Shown here one piece after another: positions 10,240 to 19,962 of a DNA stretch of 64,000 nt (position 1 is the first letter of the stretch; each line of letters opens with the position of its first letter). A model generated the notes under the pieces. It ran no database searches. It was not told the origin of the DNA and was given only the letters and a program-made list of their open reading frames with translations. The stretch comes from Strigamia acuminata (Eukaryota > Arthropoda > Chilopoda > Geophilomorpha > Linotaeniidae): NCBI GenBank assembly GCA_949358305.1, contig OX442314.1, positions 58,165,369-58,229,368 on the forward strand, in the 5' to 3' direction. Made by a program: the position numbers and the translations under genes.

Positions 10240-11841
10240 ATGCCAGCGACCAGAACTGGTAAGACCACGTGGGACTCTCCTGCACCTAATTCTTTCACAC
10301 CCGCAACGGATTCAGATTTGAACGACTCGGATAATAATTCGATTGCTTCTTCAAACGACAATATGTCAAGTCCTAAAGTTAAATTGTTGGATCAAGCGAT
10401 GCTTGAAACGACTTGCAACGTCTTTAATCTAGTTATCGATGATATGACAACCTACGAAGTGTGGGAAGACACGCTTCTGAAAGTAGCCGATCACTTGGTG
10501 GAACTCCAAGACAAATCGGATAGCACTATGCGTCAATTAACGCAAACGCGCACGGAATTCGGTGATATTAGCGACCGGTTAACTCATGCTTTGCAGGAGT
10601 TAGACTCTGCGAAATTATCGAATGAAAGCTTGTTGAAGATGATAGCTAGTCAAAAAGCTATCGTTGACAGCGTGGTGGCGGCTGGACAATCGAATTTGAG
10701 AGCACAATCTGCAATCTCAAACACGATTTCTCCCACCGTGACAACACCAAACTCTGGATCCAGCACAGGCTCAACGCCTACGACTGGAAATCCTCTTTTT
10801 CTGGCTTGGGGAGAAAAGTTTCTTCACAAAACTGACCAGGCTATGCCTGCTCCCAGGCCAATGGATGAAGTAGAGCTAAGTAAACGAGTCAAATCCATTG
10901 GAATTGAAGCGTTTGCAGGGGACAAAACGAAAGCTAAGTCTTTCCTTATTGATTTAAAACGTTCTCTACGCTTTGCTTTGCCCTATCTGAACCAAGTGCT
11001 TGCTGAGCATTTGTTTAAGTTTTTCCGAGGAGATGCGGCCACATGGTTCTCTTCTCATGCCAAAACGAATTGGGAGGAATTCGAACATGAATTTATCACC
11101 CATTTTCGTCCGAGCGATGCGCTGCTTTTAGCAGAAATTGCTAAAACACAGCAACTGTCTCATGAGTCTGCCACCCAAGTGGTGATAAGACTCGAGAAGT
11201 TATACGCTCAATTGACTATTCCTGTGCACGAGAGCCAGCAAATTCAAAAAGTGCTGGCAATTCTGCGCCCAGCGGCCAAGAACATGGTCGCAAATGCCAT
11301 TAATTTGGAGAACACTTGGGCGTCGCTCAGGAAAGCTTGCATTGCTACGGAGGCCGCGATTATAAATCAGGAAACTGTGACAAATGCAGCAATCATCGAG
11401 GCGGCAAAAACAGAAACTGTTACGCCAATTCAAAAATCCAACCAGCAAATGGTAACAATACCAAATGCTGCGGGTGGAGATAAACCGAAATTTGTTCCGT
11501 TTGGATTGAGAAATCCAAACAATAGAACACTGTTCCCTGCGCCTAAAAATGCTGCGATAGCAGCAACAAAGGCCGCAGAAGGCAACGAGAAGGCGCTAGT
11601 CCCGAGCAATAGGCTCAAAGACTATGCGACCAAACCAAGAGTTGGCGGTTGCTGGGGCTGCGGTGGCGCACACTTTGAAAGGGATTGCCCCCTTAAAGTG
11701 GAAGCCGCTAAAGCAGCAATGGAAACAATCGCCGCTGCCCAACACAGCATGATGCAGGCTATGCTTGCAGCCAATGAATTTGGTGGCTGGCCTGAAATGT
11801 CGGGAAACGAGGAGTCGCAGTCGACAGAAACCCCCGAGTAA
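10240..11841 (+). CDS. Element 1 Gag
   Basis: 533 residues from the ATG at 10240. The frame is open upstream to about 10147 but has no earlier ATG. Gag forms the virus-like particle and binds the element RNA. The N-terminal third is polar, with a helical region likely to be coiled coil (about residues 80-150). The middle holds a retrotransposon-gag capsid-like segment (FFRGDAATWF...WEEFEHEFITHF). A single zinc knuckle, CWGCGGAHFERDC, lies near residues 471-483, with spacing C-X2-C-X3-H-X4-C, one residue shorter than the usual CCHC. The TAA (11839-11841) lies inside the still-open pol frame, which is in the -1 register. The preceding codons ACC CCC GAG do not form a canonical slippery heptamer, so pol expression could use weak slippage on the C run or reinitiation at the ATG 36 nt downstream. 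Confidence 0.9.
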   Translation: MPATRTGKTTWDSPAPNSFTPATDSDLNDSDNNSIASSNDNMSSPKVKLLDQAMLETTCNVFNLVIDDMTTYEVWEDTLLKVADHLVELQDKSDSTMRQLTQTRTEFGDISDRLTHALQELDSAKLSNESLLKMIASQKAIVDSVVAAGQSNLRAQSAISNTISPTVTTPNSGSSTGSTPTTGNPLFLAWGEKFLHKTDQAMPAPRPMDEVELSKRVKSIGIEAFAGDKTKAKSFLIDLKRSLRFALPYLNQVLAEHLFKFFRGDAATWFSSHAKTNWEEFEHEFITHFRPSDALLLAEIAKTQQLSHESATQVVIRLEKLYAQLTIPVHESQQIQKVLAILRPAAKNMVANAINLENTWASLRKACIATEAAIINQETVTNAAIIEAAKTETVTPIQKSNQQMVTIPNAAGGDKPKFVPFGLRNPNNRTLFPAPKNAAIAATKAAEGNEKALVPSNRLKDYATKPRVGGCWGCGGAHFERDCPLKVEAAKAAMETIAAAQHSMMQAMLAANEFGGWPEMSGNEESQSTETPE

Positions 11842-11876
11842 CTGACGACTGCGCTCTTACTATAGTGTTGATTCCA

Positions 11877-14800
11877 ATGGAAGAGGACATGGAGGATGCT
11901 CTATTTGATGACATTTCATCCACAGAGCCAGATCCTCGCGTGGTTTTTTCCACAGAACCTGAAATCGACCATGTAAACGTTGCATTGAAGACAGGAAAGA
12001 GTATTACTCCCCTGCCTTACATCAAGGCAACACTAAACGGTTTAAAGGTCACCGCTCTGATGGATTCTGGGGCAACCCACAGGTACATCAGCGGGGGAAT
12101 GCTTAAAAAGCTAAACCTCTTGCACTTTATGACTCCATTTTTAGAAAATCGAGTTGTATACACTGGCGATAGGCCAACACGTCCAATCGGGACAATCACG
12201 CTGTCACTCAAGTGGCGGGGTGGCGAAATCCCTGTGACATTTACTGTTCTTCCATCAGCTTCCAAATTTATATTATTAGGTTGCTCTTGGATTATCGAAA
12301 ATAGGATTGTTCTCAATCTAACAGATCGAGAATATTTCTTTCTTGATTTTCCACATGACACATTTCCTTTCGACGACCCACCATCGCCTGAAGAACTTGG
12401 AAATGCAATAATGGATCGATGGGATGCTTTGGTTGCAGAATCAAAGTCACCTTCTGTCTCCACGGCTGATTTGAGCCAGAGACTGTTAGCAAAAAGCAAT
12501 TTGTCACCAAGGCAGAGATCTCAAATCTTAACTCTTGTAGAAAAATACAGACATGTGTTTAGTGACAAAGCTGGCTGCCACCCCACGTTGGAACATCCAA
12601 TTCCGACTGGAGATGCGCCTTCATTTCGATGCAAAGACCGACCAATGAATCCCAAGAAAGCTGAGATTTATCGCGAATTGGTTGCTGCATTGCTGAGAGA
12701 TGGTTGGGCCGAACCTTGCGAGGGGAGTTATAAAAATCCCCCCGTGATTGTTGCAAAGAAAGACGGAGGGTACCGCCTCTGTATTGACTTTCGCTGGCTA
12801 AATAAAATCACAATTAAGGACGTCTATCAGATGCCCTCAATTTCTATGATTTTGGCCTGTTTAGGTGGAAAAAAGTTCTTTTCTACTTTGGATTTAACTA
12901 AAGGTTATTACCAAATAAAACTTAAACCAAGTGACAAGAAGAAAACTGCTTTTTCTACTTCTGATGGAACATACCAGTTTACTCGTATGCCTTTCGGACT
13001 GTGCAATGCACCCAGTGCGTTTCAGAGAATGATGGATCAAGTTCTTGGAACTGCACAACACAAGTGGGCACTCGCTTACCTCGATGATATTATCATCTTT
13101 AGCGACTCATTTGAAGAACACCTTCAGCATTTAGATGACATATTGTCAAAATTAGACAAAAATAAATTGACAGCGAGTCCGTCAAAGTCATTTATTTGCC
13201 CAGAAGAACTAAATTTTCTTGGTTTCACGATGTCAAATGGGAGTTACAGCCCAAACAACGACAAAGTGGAAGCAATTTTAAATTATCCGACCCCTTCCAG
13301 TATAAAACAACTTCAGCGTTTTATTGGAATGGTGGGTTTCTATGCTGCTCTAATTCCAAAATTGAGTATTACTCAAAAACCATTCTTTGCCCTTCTAAAG
13401 AAAGATACAAAATGGGAATGGTCTGAAGAATGCAATGTTGCCTTCGAATATTTGAAAAATCAACTTGCAAAAGGAATTATGCTGCCTCTGCCTGATTTCG
13501 CACGCAACTTCACCATCCATACAGATGCTAGTGGCGGCGGGCTCGGAGCTGTCCTCATGCAAATTGATGACCATGGTGCTTTAAGACCAGTTGCGTACGC
13601 CAGCAGAACTCTGCAAGGCGCGGAAAACAACTACAGCACCACCGATTTGGAATGTTTAGCTGTGGTTTGGGCGGTTGATAAGTTCAAGCCATACATTGAA
13701 TATTCTGAATACCAAGTTGAGACTGACCATCATGCTCTGAGATTTCTCATGACAATGGAAAATCCAGCTGGAAGACTGGCTAGGTGGGCAATGAAATTGC
13801 AGAATGAAAATTTCACCATCAAGTACCGGAAAGGCACCGACAATCAAGTCGCAGATGCCTTATCCAGAGTCTCTCTTGATAATGGCAATCCATTAGAAGG
13901 GAAAGCAACTCTAACTGAGATTATAGAGCCTGTTGCTCTGGCATATCTCACCAATGAGACCGATTACCCGATGTCTTTCGAGAACATTATATTACAGCAG
14001 CGTGCAGATAAACATCTTTCAAAACTAATCGAATGGTTGGAATTGGATGATGGACAACCTCGACCAGAACTTCCTAAGTTCTTGGAAGAAAGGCAGTACG
14101 ACTGCACACTCACTAGAAAAGGAATGCTTATTATTTATGCACCTTTTAAAACTGATTTCTTTGTGGAGGAAGAGGATTTGGGAATTGGATTTAAAATCTT
14201 TATTCCACCATCTCTGCAACTCGCAGCACTTCAACTAATTCACGACCATCCGATGGCTGGTCACGGAGGAGTTGAAGTAACTCTAGAGCGATTGAAAAGA
14301 GTTTATTTCTGGCCTGGCATGCAAAAAGAAGTAAAACTTCATGTAGCAAGCTGCAATCGCTGCCAACGCTGCAAACCGATTCAGAGAAAACCAAAGGGAT
14401 TGATGGTCCCAACTTCTCCAAAAATTGGTCGTTTTGAGAAGATAGGAATCGATCTAATAGGTCCATTACCTAGAACCTCGAACAGAAATCGCTTCATTCT
14501 AGTTGTGGTGGATTATGCCACCGGCTGGATGGAAGCTACACCGCTGAGATCCGCTAAAATGACTGCAATTGCACCAATTTTAAGACGATTTTTCAGCTGT
14601 CATGGGTGCCCTCGTTTTATGTTGAGCGATAATGGCCCCCAATTCATTTCTGACGTGTTTCAGACTCTCTGTGACGATGCAGGGGTTGTACCAATTAAAG
14701 CAACGCCTTACCATCCCCAGACTAACCTGACTGAACGCGTAAACAGGAATATCAAGATTATGCTTCGAATTTTTACATTTGAGCACGATCACTGGGACAG

Positions 14801-15575
14801 ATGCATTGACCAGATAAATTTTGCTTTGCACTCTGCCCCAAATGTGTCTACCGGTTTTACACCAGCAATACTGACGTATGGCAGGGAATTACGACCATTT
14901 TGGGATAATCGAGATGTGTCTTATGACACCCCATTCGACCCAAATAGGCCCTACGACGCTGTCAGAATGCTAGTCGCTAGACACCGTACTCTGATTGCTG
15001 CAGCTTTTAAAAATAAGAGTCTGGCCCAAGCAAAACAGAAAACTTACTACGATCAACACCGCAGCGACGATAAGTTCGAAATTGGAGATTTGGTTCTGCT
15101 AAAGACCCACCCATTGTCCAATGCTGCTAATCGATATGCTGCGTCCCTTGAGGATCGCTTTGAAGGACCTTATGTAATAACTAAAGTCTTTAACAACAAT
15201 GCGTATGCCCTTGCGAAACCAATAACTTTGCAAGCGAGGGGTACACACAACATTGTAAAACTCAGGAGATTCATCCCCTCAGAAGAAAAGGCTGAATGGC
15301 CCATTTTAGATAAGGAAGATGAAGAAGCTCTTGAAAACCAACCTGTGGACACTGGAACAGCAACAATATTGCCAACTCCAGTGCGACCAACGGAATCTGG
15401 TATCGCAACTAAGTTGCCAACACCAGTAAAACCTTTTGGGAAACCAAAAAGAATAAAACCCTTGCTGTTGCCACAAGTGGATTCACAAAAACCCACGACG
15501 GCTCGACCAAAACCAAATTCGGACTCAAATAGACCTTCGAGAAATCACGTTTTACCGATCCGATATCGGGATTGA
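11877..15575 (+). CDS. Element 1 Pol (PR-RT-RNaseH-IN)
   Basis: Single open frame. Residue numbers count from 11865, and the first ATG is at 11877. An aspartic protease has DSGA at 67-70. Reverse transcriptase has the fingers motif CIDFRWLNK, LDLTKGYYQIKL, MPFGLCNAPSAF and the catalytic YLDD at 405-408. RNase H has HTDAS at 552-556, the downstream TDLECLAVVWA glutamate and ETDHHAL. Integrase has an HHCC zinc finger (HDHPMAGHGG...CNRCQRC, about 793-840), then DLIGPL, SDNGPQF near 922 and an E in TERVNRN for the D,D-35-E triad. A GPY/F motif (FEGPYVITKV) follows near 1100. The C-terminal tail is Pro-, Thr- and Lys-rich and there is no chromodomain. All catalytic residues expected for Ty3/Gypsy Pol are present, so it looks functional. 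Confidence 0.95.
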   Translation: MEEDMEDALFDDISSTEPDPRVVFSTEPEIDHVNVALKTGKSITPLPYIKATLNGLKVTALMDSGATHRYISGGMLKKLNLLHFMTPFLENRVVYTGDRPTRPIGTITLSLKWRGGEIPVTFTVLPSASKFILLGCSWIIENRIVLNLTDREYFFLDFPHDTFPFDDPPSPEELGNAIMDRWDALVAESKSPSVSTADLSQRLLAKSNLSPRQRSQILTLVEKYRHVFSDKAGCHPTLEHPIPTGDAPSFRCKDRPMNPKKAEIYRELVAALLRDGWAEPCEGSYKNPPVIVAKKDGGYRLCIDFRWLNKITIKDVYQMPSISMILACLGGKKFFSTLDLTKGYYQIKLKPSDKKKTAFSTSDGTYQFTRMPFGLCNAPSAFQRMMDQVLGTAQHKWALAYLDDIIIFSDSFEEHLQHLDDILSKLDKNKLTASPSKSFICPEELNFLGFTMSNGSYSPNNDKVEAILNYPTPSSIKQLQRFIGMVGFYAALIPKLSITQKPFFALLKKDTKWEWSEECNVAFEYLKNQLAKGIMLPLPDFARNFTIHTDASGGGLGAVLMQIDDHGALRPVAYASRTLQGAENNYSTTDLECLAVVWAVDKFKPYIEYSEYQVETDHHALRFLMTMENPAGRLARWAMKLQNENFTIKYRKGTDNQVADALSRVSLDNGNPLEGKATLTEIIEPVALAYLTNETDYPMSFENIILQQRADKHLSKLIEWLELDDGQPRPELPKFLEERQYDCTLTRKGMLIIYAPFKTDFFVEEEDLGIGFKIFIPPSLQLAALQLIHDHPMAGHGGVEVTLERLKRVYFWPGMQKEVKLHVASCNRCQRCKPIQRKPKGLMVPTSPKIGRFEKIGIDLIGPLPRTSNRNRFILVVVDYATGWMEATPLRSAKMTAIAPILRRFFSCHGCPRFMLSDNGPQFISDVFQTLCDDAGVVPIKATPYHPQTNLTERVNRNIKIMLRIFTFEHDHWDRCIDQINFALHSAPNVSTGFTPAILTYGRELRPFWDNRDVSYDTPFDPNRPYDAVRMLVARHRTLIAAAFKNKSLAQAKQKTYYDQHRSDDKFEIGDLVLLKTHPLSNAANRYAASLEDRFEGPYVITKVFNNNAYALAKPITLQARGTHNIVKLRRFIPSEEKAEWPILDKEDEEALENQPVDTGTATILPTPVRPTESGIATKLPTPVKPFGKPKRIKPLLLPQVDSQKPTTARPKPNSDSNRPSRNHVLPIRYRD

Positions 15576-15796
15576 CCGCTAGGTGACACTTCAAATCGGG
15601 AGACCCATTTGGACCAATCACAGACTGTTTACAAAACATCTGCGGTCCATACGCCAATTAAACGTTCGCGAAACGTCTTCCGGTTCTATACTTAGCCACC
15701 ACCATTCTTTGTCCAAATCACTTATTCGCTGCGATCGCCACTGACCAGTCGTGTGGAACTTCTCTGGAAAATCGAAACGAAAAGATTGGAAAAACG

Positions 15797-17071
15797 ATGG
15801 AAAATCACCGAAACAACGAATGGGTTCAGTGCCCAATCTGTAACGGCTTCGGCTACATCACGCTGTGGAATCTGTCGCGAATCCCGTGCATGAACTGCGG
15901 CGGAGACGAAATCGTGCTGACGGATCAACCACTCGAGGAATGGTTTGTCATGTTCATGACGCTGCCCGGTCAGCCGATTCCGCTGCACCACCGACATATT
16001 AACTGGATGCGCGTCCGATCGCGCGCAGAACGCGAGAAGGAAATCGCAGACAGGGAACAAGCGCGTGTGGCGAATGCCGCACCGACAGAACCCCCAAAGA
16101 AAAGACAGAAAACGGCAACGAAGAGCGTACGCTCTCAACCGCCGCCGACTGCCTCTACTAATATTTCGACGAAGAAAACCGCAGCGACGACGTCGCAGCA
16201 GGTTCTTCGTCCGCCACATAAGCCATTTGTGCTTAAAAAGAAGGCTGCCGAGGAGACAAAAGCGACCGTACAAAGTATCGTCGCCCCAACTCCTCACCAA
16301 CCACCGACCGCCCGTCCAAACATTTCGGAGAAATTGCTGGAAATGCGACGGCTCGTGGCGATCGAAAATCCCACGTTGAGTGAACGAAGCGTGAATACCG
16401 AAGCAAAAATTCGGTACAGAGCGAAAAAACACGCGGACCATAAGGACCGAATGGCAAAAAGAGACGCCGAGAAAGCGGCTCATCAGCAATTGACTGCGCC
16501 ATCGGCCACAATCACATCGAATGCGCCACGCGCACTCGTTAAAAAAATCCCGGCTCAAACGGAAAAAACTCCCGATGAGCTACGAACAGCTTGGGCGGGA
16601 CAGTACGGCCCTCAACCAATCCAAGGTATTGTGAACCTGATCCCGACCAAAGCCACGGCGGCCGCAATCGCTTTTCCAGCGGCCTGCCAACTACCGCAAA
16701 CGGCACAAACGATGTTTGGTGCCAATACAGCAGCGACGCCGGCTGTCATTATGCCGCCGATGGTTGGAGAACGCCCGACGAACGTCGTGTTCCAGGGATT
16801 CGCGGATCCTCCACCAGTTTGCGGCAACAATGTAGTCACCGCCGAAGCAACGATCGAGACCGCGATGCAAATTGACGGCGCATCGAACGAGGAGTCGCAC
16901 ACGCCGCCACCACCACCGCCAGTCGTTCCCGAGCCCAAAGCTACCGCCGTGAAAAAGAAGTCGAATAAGAAGTCACGCAAGAAGCTAGCAGAAGAATTCG
17001 TCGACGACAAAACTGAAGAAGAGCCAAAAAACGACGATACGCCACCCACTCCGGGGAAATCGCTGCAGTGA
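15797..17071 (+). CDS. Element 1 ORF3, accessory protein with double CxxC
   Basis: 424 residues from an ATG 222 bp after the pol stop. The N-terminus carries CPICNGFGYITLW and CMNCGGDE, two CxxC pairs spaced like a small zinc ribbon, followed by a Trp/Phe-rich stretch (EEWFVMFMTLPGQPIPLHHRHINWMRV). The rest is low complexity, rich in Lys, Thr, Pro and Ala, with a proline run (PPPPPPVVPEP) and a basic segment (KKKSNKKSRKK). There is no signal peptide or membrane segment, so it is not an envelope protein. The position after pol matches ORF3 of element 2, but I see no clear sequence similarity. Its role is unknown; nucleic-acid binding is a plausible guess from composition. Confidence 0.75.
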   Translation: MENHRNNEWVQCPICNGFGYITLWNLSRIPCMNCGGDEIVLTDQPLEEWFVMFMTLPGQPIPLHHRHINWMRVRSRAEREKEIADREQARVANAAPTEPPKKRQKTATKSVRSQPPPTASTNISTKKTAATTSQQVLRPPHKPFVLKKKAAEETKATVQSIVAPTPHQPPTARPNISEKLLEMRRLVAIENPTLSERSVNTEAKIRYRAKKHADHKDRMAKRDAEKAAHQQLTAPSATITSNAPRALVKKIPAQTEKTPDELRTAWAGQYGPQPIQGIVNLIPTKATAAAIAFPAACQLPQTAQTMFGANTAATPAVIMPPMVGERPTNVVFQGFADPPPVCGNNVVTAEATIETAMQIDGASNEESHTPPPPPPVVPEPKATAVKKKSNKKSRKKLAEEFVDDKTEEEPKNDDTPPTPGKSLQ

Positions 17072-17549
17072 AGTTTTCGCCGTCGTTTTAAAGGAGATTT
17101 TGGCCAAGCCTATTAAGACTTTTATAGTGCCAGAAATAATTTTTTTTTATTGTCAAAACAAGTTTTTTTATTATTATTCCAAAGTGTTAAAATTAGCATA
17201 CTTACCTTTTAAATGTTAAATGGATTCAATAACTACAAATGTTAGATTTTAAAGTTCAAAAAGTGTTTTTTATTCATATATATTTTTAAATTACAAGTGT
17301 TATTTTACATTTTTATTTTTCAATAGTGTTTAAATTGTACAAGTTTCCATCCTGGGGGTAAGTGTGTATGTGTTCCTTTGTAGTGTTGATTTTCCCAAGT
17401 GCATTCCTACCGGTGATCTTCGTTCTAGCTGATGGCTCGTCCGAAATATGGTCATCTGATAATCTGAAAAAAGAAAAGTAATGCGATGTGTTAACTTTCA
17501 ACAACCACTTCAGTGACTGCGTTGTACCCCCTCGTACTTACCTTTTTCC
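17072..17549 (+). other. Element 1 3' noncoding region
   Basis: AT-rich stretch between ORF3 and the polypurine tract with no coding frame. Confidence 0.5.
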
Positions 17550-17561
17550 AGGGGGGGGAAA
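17550..17561 (+). other. Element 1 polypurine tract
   Basis: AGGGGGGGGAAA directly before the 3' LTR, the expected plus-strand primer site. Confidence 0.9.
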
Positions 17562-18184
17562 TGTGACCAGCTGCCCCTGCGCACGGGTCGCTGCACTGCA
17601 ACGGCAATGCACTTGGCGCAGCTCCAGCGCCTCTCGTATCTCGCGCAGCCTGTTGCGGTCCCCCGCAACCAGGTGGAGCTGCGGGCCTTTGGTCAAGCAG
17701 GATCGGGCCCCGGAAGTCGCCCTTCCGGAAGTGGTTGGTCCCCGTAGGGACAAGAGAGTTGTTGATCAACCAGCAAGGCGAACGGTCGTGTTGCGACCGC
17801 CTCCGAAACTGGCTATTGAGATAACCCAAACTATCGGCGTGGCGATGATATCGCCCGCCGGGACCTGAGCGTCCAGTTGCGCCACGTCCGCCGGACGTTA
17901 ACCGTAACTTCGGCGGCGTGGCCCAAAACCGATTACCGACCTCGTGTGTCATGGCGGCCGATGGCCGCCGTGCCACGCGGTCTGATTAGGGACGGTTCGA
18001 AGGAACCGCCGCCTTGGGAAATACACTATGGGACACTACAATCATACCCCTAGACATCTAATAAAGCCATAACTAAAACTATATTGTGTCTCCGTGTATT
18101 TCGTGGTTTGTTTTATCGTGTGTGTTGCGTCCAGCGCCTCCGTGGCTCTCCCCCGACCACGTGGCGTCCGTCCGAACACTCACA
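17562..18184 (+). repeat. Element 1 3' LTR
   Basis: 623 bp, no difference from the 5' LTR seen by eye. AATAAA at 18060-18065. Followed by the ATAT target duplication (18185-18188). Confidence 0.95.
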
Positions 18185-18996
18185 ATATTAATCTTCATAG
18201 GGAATTGGTGAGACAGAAAAATATTTAAATTGCGCAAATTTGGGAAGATTGTGGCCAGAATGGCGAAATGTTCGTCGCCTTCTATCATAACGTCGCTGTC
18301 TTCGATGCAATAGGTGCGCAATGTCTTGTTTACTCTGAATTGATGTTTCAAAATCAACATTCGAAACAACAGCTGGCTCAGGACGTAGCGGATTTTAAAA
18401 GTTTTTAGGAAGCGAAGTTGGTTGAAAATCTTAAACAAATCCTTTGGAGTGATAAGAGTGCTAGTGAGATCCAAATACTCGAGTTTTGCACAAGCGGTCA
18501 AACAAAGCGCCCCGATTAATGTAACGTTGATGCAAAACGACAAGTCCAGATGTCGCAATGCCGGACAGTTTGCGGCGATTTCGGAAACAACTCGGTCGGT
18601 GCATTCTCGTCTTTTCGATAAACTAATGCGTTGAAGTTTCGGTAATTGGCGCACCAATTTGACCAGCGATTCAGTCGGAATTTCCATATCGGATTCCAAA
18701 TCCAGATGTAAGAGGTTGCAGCAAGTTTGGCCCATTCTGTCCAGCAGAAATTGCGCGGGTCGATCGAACACGTGCAAATGGTGCAACGAATATGCGCGGG
18801 AATGGATGAAAACGTCGGAATCCAGACGCGGATCGGTCGGTTGAATTCGACGACACATTTGTTGGAAAACGTCATTGATTAGTCGGTTTGGTTGATAATT
18901 CAACAGTTGAGTTTTCACGTTTGTATCTGCCAAATTAGTCGTCAATGTGTTTAAACATGAATCGCGGAGGCTGCTTGCTGATTTTCGGCACGGCAT
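18185..18996 (-). pseudogene. 5' half of LRR gene split by element 1
   Basis: Starts at ATG 18996 (MPCRKSASSL) and stays open until it runs into the element 1 LTR after FPMKIN. It encodes an N-terminal helical region without a certain F-box, then leucine-rich repeats of the AMN1/FBXL type: LLHLDLES, LPKLQRISL, CPALRHLDLSFCINVTLIG, CAKLEYLDLTST, FPNLRNLNI. Such proteins usually serve as substrate adaptors or protein-binding scaffolds. Joined to 7398-6632 with one ATAT copy removed, the two halves total 1575 nt (524 codons plus stop) in one frame. The transcript of this allele would stop shortly inside the LTR. The gene has no introns and has a TATAAAAC box about 150 bp upstream. Loss of function for this allele is an inference. 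Confidence 0.8.
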
Positions 18997-19145
18997 GTTG
19001 AAAACGATGCTGCGAATGGCGAATCAAATTAATTCTGTAATACGTAATAAGCACGTTGGTAATGGCTTTACTGCAGTGTTGGAACGAATGTGGCGTGCAA
19101 GATGACTTGGAAGTAAGAACTAACTTCATTCAATAACTGCGAGTG

Positions 19146-19153
19146 TTTTATAC
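19146..19153 (-). promoter_or_regulatory. TATA box of the LRR gene
   Basis: Reads TATAAAAC on the minus strand, about 150 bp upstream of the ATG at 18996. Confidence 0.5.
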
Positions 19154-19159
19154 CCAACT

Positions 19160-19962
19160 GAACCCACTAAACGTTCAGAGAACACTTTATTCGTAACGTA
19201 CAACGGACGTTACGATGCACGGAGGTGGCGGGAATGTTTGATAAACCAACAGTAAATAATGAAGGGGAAAAAAGTGTTTTAATTTATTGGCTTCGTTGGC
19301 ATAATTTATTTCATCAATGTGACGTCAAAAGTTGGATATTTTTTATTAAAAAAATTCGATTCTTTTGGTCAGCTAATTGTGTAGTTCTCCTCTGATATGC
19401 AATGGCTAAACTTTAAATTTTGAAAAACAATTATTTATAAATATATAATAAAATAAATTATAAATAAATAAATTTGCAAATACAACACAAAGAACACACA
19501 GTTTAGGATTAATACTCTTTATTGCCTTGGTTGTCTAGGGGTTAGCGGGTCGTGTGTATTAGCCATCGCTGTTACACACATTACACATTACTGTCCTGCG
19601 TCGAAGTGAAGCTGTTGCTCAACGTGAACCACCACCATCGCTTGCAAGCCACCGTGAGTTGCTCCGGAGCTTGCAACCATCGCCGTCGTACGTGTGAATA
19701 CCAGTCTGAGGGAAAAGGCGAACAACGAAAACTACGTTCCCGCCATTTGCGTGCACAACAGGCCGTTGCTGCGCGCACGCATTTTTCGCATTGTTTCGCG
19801 AAATATGAACGAATGTATACAAAAAAAATGACTTCCCCAAATCTTTTTTCACGTCAATATCGAATTTGGATTGTGTTTGCAAATAAAATTAAAAATTAAA
19901 AAAAATGAAGTACCGGTAGGTGAAATATAAGTAATGTGCATAGCGCATCGGATATGAGATTT
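19160..19962. other. Intergenic, no gene seen
   Basis: AT-rich, except for a GC-rich patch at 19530-19800 with chance frames on both strands. A minus-strand AATAAA near 19520 next to that patch resembles the R/U5 part of the minus-strand LTRs here, but no LTR ends or target duplication were found. Confidence 0.35.

Larger units (their letters stand above)
7399..18184 (+). mobile_element. Element 1: complete Ty3/Gypsy LTR retrotransposon
   Basis: 10,786 bp bounded by two 623-bp LTRs in which I see no difference, with ATAT directly on both sides (7395-7398 and 18185-18188) as target duplication. Order: LTR, 2-nt spacer, tRNA-Pro-like primer site, a leader of about 2.2 kb, gag, pol in the -1 frame, ORF3, a G-rich polypurine tract, LTR. 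The pol order (protease, reverse transcriptase, RNase H, integrase) places it in Ty3/Gypsy. All three frames are open, so it may be autonomous. It interrupts an LRR gene of opposite orientation. Confidence 0.95.

Noticed and set aside
11824-11841. Slippery site at the element 1 gag end
   Set aside because: The gag-phase codons ACC CCC GAG do not fit X XXY YYZ; only a weak slip on the C run is conceivable.
17491-17976. Long open frames on both strands in the element 1 LTRs (also 7382-7813)
   Set aside because: They arise from GC-rich LTR sequence, occur identically in both LTRs, and show no conserved domain.
19500-19900. Possible LTR fragment with a minus-strand AATAAA
   Set aside because: No terminal TG...CA pair, no target duplication and no match to the defined LTRs.
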